From Bacteroidia bacterium (lineage in GTDB: Bacteria; Bacteroidota; Bacteroidia; J057), in the NCBI GenBank assembly GCA_030430575.1, contig JAUIKF010000023.1, positions 52,297 through 116,296 of the forward strand: 64,000 nt of DNA. Reading direction: 5' to 3'. Every line of letters begins with the position of its first letter. Positions within the stretch are counted from its first letter, which is position 1. The translations under genes were made by a program, and so were the position numbers. Positions 59,569 through 64,000 of this stretch are shown here, piece by piece. The notes under the pieces were generated by a model, which had not been told where the DNA came from, searched no databases, and saw nothing but the letters and a program-made list of their open reading frames with translations.

Positions 59569-60438
59569 ATGAGTTGGTTTAAGCGTGTAAAAGATAATAT
59601 CCGAACAAAGACGGAAGATAAAAATGAAACGCCAGATGGACTGTGGACAAAGTGCCCAGGGTGCAAAAAGGCGTTGCAAGCGAAGGCATTAAAGAAAAAT
59701 GCCTATGTATGTACTTTTTGTGATTTCCACCTTCGAATTGGGAGCGAAGAGTATTTTGAAATATTATTTGACGGGGAAGAATACGAAGAGTTTAATGCCA
59801 ATATGGTTTCAGGGGACCCCTTAAGCTTCACTGATACCAAAACTTATCCAGACCGAATCGCTGCTTCTCAGAAAAAGACTCAATTATTAGATGCCTGCCG
59901 CACGGCGCGTGGCATGTGCAATGGAAACGAATTGGTGGTAGCCTGCATGGACTTCCGATTTATTGGGGGAAGCATGGGAAGTGTAGTAGGGGAAAAAATT
60001 GTACAGGCAGTCAATTTATGTTTAAAAGAGAAACTGCCTTTACTCGTGATTTCAAAAAGTGGTGGTGCCAGGATGATGGAAGGCGCATTGAGCCTGATGC
60101 AGATGGCCAAAATCAGTGCTAAGCTGGCGTTGATGGATAAAAATAAATTGCCTTACATTTCTCTCTTGACAGATCCTACTACAGGAGGAGTGACGGCGAG
60201 CTTTGCTATGTTGGGAGATTTGAACATTGCAGAGCCGAATGCCCTGATTGGCTTTGCTGGTCCCAGAGTTATCAAAGAGACGATCGGCAAAGATCTCCCT
60301 GAAGGCTTTCAACGCTCCGAATTCTTACAGGAGCACGGCTTCTTGGACTATATAGTCCATCGAAAAGAATTAAAAACCCAACTGGCACTTTCATATGACT
60401 TGCTGCTCAATCGCGTGACGGCAGTCGCTGAAGAATAA
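59569..60438 (+). CDS. accD: Acetyl-CoA carboxylase carboxyltransferase subunit beta
   Basis: A 289-residue subunit that, with AccA, transfers CO2 from carboxybiotin to acetyl-CoA for fatty acid synthesis. The N-terminal zinc ribbon has CPGCKK and CTFCDF pairs. The carboxyltransferase core shows [33 protein letters not shown] and [16 protein letters not shown], with [20 protein letters not shown]. Complete. accA is not nearby. Confidence 0.97.
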   Translation: MSWFKRVKDNIRTKTEDKNETPDGLWTKCPGCKKALQAKALKKNAYVCTFCDFHLRIGSEEYFEILFDGEEYEEFNANMVSGDPLSFTDTKTYPDRIAASQKKTQLLDACRTARGMCNGNELVVACMDFRFIGGSMGSVVGEKIVQAVNLCLKEKLPLLVISKSGGARMMEGALSLMQMAKISAKLALMDKNKLPYISLLTDPTTGGVTASFAMLGDLNIAEPNALIGFAGPRVIKETIGKDLPEGFQRSEFLQEHGFLDYIVHRKELKTQLALSYDLLLNRVTAVAEE

Positions 60439-60502
60439 GCATGAGCCAACCTTAAAATTCTGTTCATCCAATAATTCCAATTTCTCTAAAAAGACCCAAA
60501 AA

Positions 60503-60537
60503 AAATCCCGAATTTTCATTTTTGAAAATTCGGGATT
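60503..60537. terminator. Bidirectional terminator between accD and trxA
   Basis: AATCCCGAATTTTCA / TGAAAATTCGGGATT is a 15-bp perfect stem. On the minus strand it is followed by TTTTTT, so it serves trxA best; on the plus strand the T-run is weak. Confidence 0.85.
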
Positions 60538-60566
60538 GCTTAAGCTATCCTGCTATGTGCAATTGC

Positions 60567-60902
60567 TTAGTTAAGCATAGGTACATATGGCTTGAGCTTC
60601 TTTTGAAGCACAGTCTTGGGGGCTGCGCCCACATGACGCTCCACAACTTTCCCCCCTTGAAATATCAATAGGGTAGGGATACTCATAACACTAAAGTCCA
60701 TAGCTGTCTGGCGATTGGAGTCTATGTCCAATTTTCCTACGACTAATTCACTTTCTAACTCACCTGCGAGTTCTTCTACTACAGGGCCTATTATTTTACA
60801 AGGGCCACACCATTGCGCCCAAAAATCTACCAATACAGGCTTATCTGAATTGAGGACAACTTCCTCAAAGTTAGCATTTGTGATTTCAATTGCTTTTCCC
60901 AT
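60567..60902 (-). CDS. trxA: Thioredoxin
   Basis: A 111-residue thioredoxin with the redox pair Cys32/Cys35 in VDFWAQWCGPCKIIGP and the cis-Pro region VMSIPTLLIFQGGKVVERHVG. It reduces disulfides in ribonucleotide reductase and other targets. The gene stands alone, with a divergent 234-bp gap to the HD phosphodiesterase gene. Confidence 0.97.
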   Translation of the reverse strand: MGKAIEITNANFEEVVLNSDKPVLVDFWAQWCGPCKIIGPVVEELAGELESELVVGKLDIDSNRQTAMDFSVMSIPTLLIFQGGKVVERHVGAAPKTVLQKKLKPYVPMLN

Positions 60903-61124
60903 GATTTTTATCCGATTAATATAGTTGATAAATTCTATTCAGGCTGCAAATTAACTGTATTTATTGCTTGCAGCCAATCTTAGACAATGATAATTTGTTA
61001 AAGCTCTTGCAACTATCAGTTAGGTGACATCTAATAGTAATTTTTTGTAAATACTTTCTTGTCTCCTAAGCTGTTCGAATTTTACAACCTTTAGTGGGGG
61101 TAAATGTTTCAGGGCAAAACTCCT

Positions 61125-61132
61125 TACCTTTG
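61125..61132 (+). promoter_or_regulatory. TACCTTTG -7-like element directly before the HD-domain gene
   Basis: A full match to TAnnTTTG ending only 4 bp before the ATG at 61137. If used as a promoter, transcription would begin at or after the ATG, giving a leaderless message or pointing to a later start at 61200. No TTG is seen at the usual upstream distance. Confidence 0.3.
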
Positions 61133-61136
61133 CGCT

Positions 61137-63368
61137 ATGAATCGATCAATAGGCAGTCGTATCAATAGAAAGATCCATAACAGGAAATATATAGCTAGAA
61201 TGGGGTTAATTGCCCTTTTTTTAGTAGCTATTACCTTGATCCTGCCAAAATCTTATCGCCCAGACTTTCACTATCAAGTAGGAAAGGTATGGCAAGACCC
61301 TGACCTTTCTGCTCCATTTGACTTCCCAGTATATAAAACCCAAGTTGAGGTAGACCGGCAACGAGATAGTGCCCAAAAGCAGGTGTTTTTGATTCACCGA
61401 CAAGATAGCTCAGCTATATGGGAGAGTCAGGAGCGTGTGAAAGATGCTTTCTCTTCTTTCTATGAAGCACTCCGTGCATATAACCTTTACCTTCGGAATC
61501 GTGACTCAGTTGGAGCGGATGCTGCCCTTGCTGATGTTGGAAAGCAGTTGATCTATGGTCAAAGATTGAAATTGTTTCCCCATGACACGACTGCCAGTGT
61601 TCCATCATGGCTCAGTAGACTGGAAGATGATGCCATGAAAATTGTAGAAAAAATCTACGAAAAGGGTTACATTTTTGGGGAAAGGAATGAATTTCACCAT
61701 GACTTCATTGCCATCCAACGTGACAATACCCATAGGGACCTGGTTGCATTAGATAAGCTGCTATTTAATACTTCCATGGGGGAATTTGTCTCAGCGGAAC
61801 TTCCCCGTCGTTATCCCCCCAAGGATGTCAATTTAATCCAATCGATATTGGCTGAGCGGGTGTTGCCTAATATCATGTATGATGACGAATTGACAGGTCA
61901 GGAGCAAGGCCGTGTTGCCAGTATCGTGAGCCAGACTGTAGGGAAGATCGCCAAGCATCATGTAATTATCCGAAAAGGCCGGATGGTCGGGACGGAAGAA
62001 GGGCGAATATTGGACTCGCTTCAGCGAGAACTCAAGAACCGTTATGGAGACCAAAGCTTAGGGTACATTATTCTAGGGCAATTATTTGTCATGTTGCTGA
62101 TCATTGGCCTATTGATCACATACTTGAGAATCAATCAGCCCAGGATCTACTTTGACAATAAAAAGTTGGGATTGATCCTTCTAACGCTTTTTCTGACGAC
62201 AGGAGGGATGATTCTTTCCCTCCAGCTGGAAATGCTCACTGATGCTGCACAGGCCATTTCCTTTATCTATCTTGCCCCAACCTGCTTGGCGCCTATCCTA
62301 GTGGCCAATTTTTTTGACAGTAGGACTGGCTTCCTCATCAACTTGTTGGTGGCATTGTTGGGGGCTGTGCTCGTGCAGCGCGGGTTGGAGTTTGCTTTTA
62401 TACAGATAATGGCTGGTACAGTAGCAGTGTATAGCCTTCGTCGTCTGAGGGAAAGGCAGGTTTTTTTCTTCACCATGGGTTATCTACTGCTGGCCTATGG
62501 TATCGCGTTTTTTGCCTATAACTTTTTGAGCAAATACAGTTTTGATGAAATCAATTTTGGCAACCTGATTCTGTTTGTCTTCAATATCGCATTGACCATT
62601 TTGGCCTATCCGTTGATCTATTTGTTTGAACGCTTATTTGGCCTTACTTCAGACCTGACTTACCTCGAATTACTTGATACCAATCATCCTCTATTGAAAC
62701 AGTTGGCGGCAAAAGCGCCCGGCTCGTTTCAGCATAGCCTACAAGTAGCCAATATTTCGGAAGCTGCGATTCAAGCAGTAGGTGGTAATGCATTATTGGT
62801 ACATGTTGGGGCTTTGTATCACGATATAGGAAAAGCAAAACACCCTTCATTTTTTATAGAAAACACCTCTTTGGAAGACAATCCTCATAAAAAAATGGAT
62901 TGTGAAATGAGTGCTCGGGTCATCATAGAACACATACCTGACGGTATCGCTTTGGCACATGAGTATAACCTGCCCAAGGAAATCATTGAATTTATTTCTA
63001 CGCATCATGGTACCACGAAAGTGGAATATTTTTACCGTAAATACTTAGCTGAAAATGGCTGTGAATGGCCTGAAGGAGAAGCGAATTTTCGCTATCCAGG
63101 TCCGAAGCCGTATAGCAAAGAAACGGCTGTTTTGATGATTGCAGACTCGATTGAGGCTGCTTCAAAGTCCCTTACACAGTTCACGGAAGAGGACCTGCAA
63201 AAGCTTACCAACAAAATAATTGATTATAAAATAAGCGAAGGGCAATTGGAAAATTCTAATTTGACATTTCGTGATATTACTACTATTCGAGAAGTGATGT
63301 TTAAGCAATTGTTGAGTATCTATCACGGAAGGATCAAGTATCCAGAAGAAGCCAGTCTTCCTGCCTAG
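61137..63368 (+). CDS. PgpH-type membrane HD phosphodiesterase (probable c-di-AMP hydrolase)
   Basis: 743 residues from ATG 61137; a start at 61104 is possible, and the methionine at 61200 begins the first helix. Layout: membrane helix near residue 22-38, an extracytoplasmic 7TMR-HDED-like domain (about 40-300), seven helices (about 305-500) and a cytoplasmic HD domain with FQHSLQVANISEAA, LYHDIGKAKHP, a downstream HHG motif (STHHGT) and MIADSIEAASKS. PgpH proteins of this build hydrolyse the second messenger c-di-AMP (established in Listeria; inferred here). It is a single gene. Confidence 0.9.
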   Translation: MNRSIGSRINRKIHNRKYIARMGLIALFLVAITLILPKSYRPDFHYQVGKVWQDPDLSAPFDFPVYKTQVEVDRQRDSAQKQVFLIHRQDSSAIWESQERVKDAFSSFYEALRAYNLYLRNRDSVGADAALADVGKQLIYGQRLKLFPHDTTASVPSWLSRLEDDAMKIVEKIYEKGYIFGERNEFHHDFIAIQRDNTHRDLVALDKLLFNTSMGEFVSAELPRRYPPKDVNLIQSILAERVLPNIMYDDELTGQEQGRVASIVSQTVGKIAKHHVIIRKGRMVGTEEGRILDSLQRELKNRYGDQSLGYIILGQLFVMLLIIGLLITYLRINQPRIYFDNKKLGLILLTLFLTTGGMILSLQLEMLTDAAQAISFIYLAPTCLAPILVANFFDSRTGFLINLLVALLGAVLVQRGLEFAFIQIMAGTVAVYSLRRLRERQVFFFTMGYLLLAYGIAFFAYNFLSKYSFDEINFGNLILFVFNIALTILAYPLIYLFERLFGLTSDLTYLELLDTNHPLLKQLAAKAPGSFQHSLQVANISEAAIQAVGGNALLVHVGALYHDIGKAKHPSFFIENTSLEDNPHKKMDCEMSARVIIEHIPDGIALAHEYNLPKEIIEFISTHHGTTKVEYFYRKYLAENGCEWPEGEANFRYPGPKPYSKETAVLMIADSIEAASKSLTQFTEEDLQKLTNKIIDYKISEGQLENSNLTFRDITTIREVMFKQLLSIYHGRIKYPEEASLPA

Positions 63369-63393
63369 GTGTGTGAAATTTGGATGAATTGTT

Positions 63394-63423
63394 TTGCCAA
63401 ATTCTACAATTCTGCTACCTTTG
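63394..63423 (+). promoter_or_regulatory. Bacteroidota-type promoter for the SusC-like gene
   Basis: TTG at 63394-63396, a 19-nt spacer, then TACCTTTG at 63416-63423, a textbook match. The ATG follows 58 bp after the -7 element. Confidence 0.75.
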
Positions 63424-63481
63424 AAGTTAGTTCTTTTTCATTTCGAACCCTTAGTAGTTTTAAACCAAAAGCTTTTTTTAC

Positions 63482-64000
63482 ATGAAAAAACTTCTATTAT
63501 TAGCCGCATTAGTACTGTGGTCAAGCCTCCTATGGGCTCAGACTACAGTCTCAGGGACGGTCACCGATGCCGATAATGGTGATGCCCTGGAAGGTGTAGC
63601 AGTAGTTGTCAAAGGTACAACTATTGGTATTCTCACTGACGCAGAAGGCAAGTACCGCCTTCAAGTTCCCGATGATGCTACCATTCTGATGTTCACTTAT
63701 GTGGGCATGAAAACAGAAGAAGTAGCGATCAATGGAAGAACCTCCATTAACGTTGAACTACGCGAAGACGTGCTTTCTCTTGACGAAGTAGTCGTAACGG
63801 CTATCGGTCTTGAGGCCAATAAGCGCTCTGTAGGTTATGCTGTGCAAAATGTAGACGCACAAGACCTTGTCAATTCGCGTGAGACTAACCTCGTAAATGC
63901 ACTGAGCTCTAAAGTAGCTGGTGTAACTGTAGTTAGCTCTTCTGGTTCTCCAGGTGCTTCTTCAAACATTCGTATCCGTGGTAGTGTATCTATCAACGGT
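63482..64000 (+). CDS. SusC/RagA-family TonB-linked outer-membrane protein, N-terminal part (runs off right edge)
   Basis: The first 173 residues are present. Signal peptide of 20 residues (LLWAQ). A carboxypeptidase D-like beta-sandwich follows (VSGTVTDADNGDALEGVAVVVKGT ... YVGMKTEEVAI), then the linker LDEVVVTAIG (TonB-box-like) and the start of the plug domain (VNALSSKVAGVTVVSSSG ... IRIRGSVSING). This order is diagnostic of SusC-like porins that import oligosaccharides or peptides with a SusD partner. The partner, if any, lies beyond the window. A strong promoter lies at 63394. Confidence 0.95.
   Translation, partial: MKKLLLLAALVLWSSLLWAQTTVSGTVTDADNGDALEGVAVVVKGTTIGILTDAEGKYRLQVPDDATILMFTYVGMKTEEVAINGRTSINVELREDVLSLDEVVVTAIGLEANKRSVGYAVQNVDAQDLVNSRETNLVNALSSKVAGVTVVSSSGSPGASSNIRIRGSVSING

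Overview
The window looks like chromosomal DNA of a Bacteroidota bacterium, probably a free-living Saprospiria- or Lewinella-like lineage (the phylum is well supported, the lineage is a guess). Evidence for the phylum: at least five secreted proteins end in type IX secretion (T9SS) sorting domains, the right edge starts a SusC/RagA TonB-linked porin, and several starts are preceded by the Bacteroidota promoter pattern TTG - about 19 nt - TAnnTTTG. No rRNA, tRNA, CRISPR array, insertion sequence or phage gene was seen.

Layout. 1-577: start of an arsenosugar radical SAM gene (arsS) with its peroxidase-like partner. 743-3200: tryptophan catabolism (2-aminomuconate deaminase, 4-oxalocrotonate decarboxylase, tryptophan 2,3-dioxygenase). 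3282-6188: glycine decarboxylase gcvP. 6436-15747: two T9SS surface proteins, one of 2519 residues. 15855-18551: desaturase, pentapeptide-repeat protein and Kef-type antiporter, all on the minus strand. 18891-27843: a class I lanthipeptide cluster on the plus strand, with two precursor peptides, a peptidase-containing ABC exporter, an HlyD-type adaptor, a LanC cyclase and a full-length LanB dehydratase. 28129-31553 and 31802-33172: a truncated aquaporin-like gene, a membrane protein, a lipoprotein and an NtrY/NtrC-type two-component pair. 33359-40732: three tandem subtilisin-like T9SS proteases. 40938-51964: housekeeping genes (mpg, pcm, a LolC/E-like permease, rbfA, an MsbA-like exporter, dnaK, hsp20, queG, an ArsC-like protein). 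52002-60902: oxidoreductase, helix-hairpin-helix protein, OmpA protein, M61 peptidase, rsgA, barrel protein, accD, trxA. 61137-64000: a PgpH-type HD phosphodiesterase and the first 173 codons of a SusC-like porin.

The most interesting coding system is the lanthipeptide cluster. LanB would dehydrate Ser/Thr in the 25-residue cores, LanC would close thioether rings, and the C39 exporter with its adaptor would cut after the Gly-Gly leader end and export the product. The two precursors share a leader and a C-terminal motif Q-x-T-G-x3-C-(I/V) but otherwise have different cores. Each has its own promoter region and terminator, as a duplicated cassette of about 449 bp. A pair of TTAAACATAT-like boxes spaced exactly 21 bp apart occurs in front of the exporter gene and again in front of lanC, suggesting a shared regulator.

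The most interesting non-coding structure is a family of four 220-270 bp composite palindromes (31561, 41511, 44080, 51338). They are built from GAGACCGCTCG..GAAGACTCGC..GCGAGAC units in opposite orientation around a conserved core hairpin, and they often run directly into the stop codons of flanking genes. Smaller palindromes and short-period, text-like A/T-rich spacers occur in many other intergenic regions.
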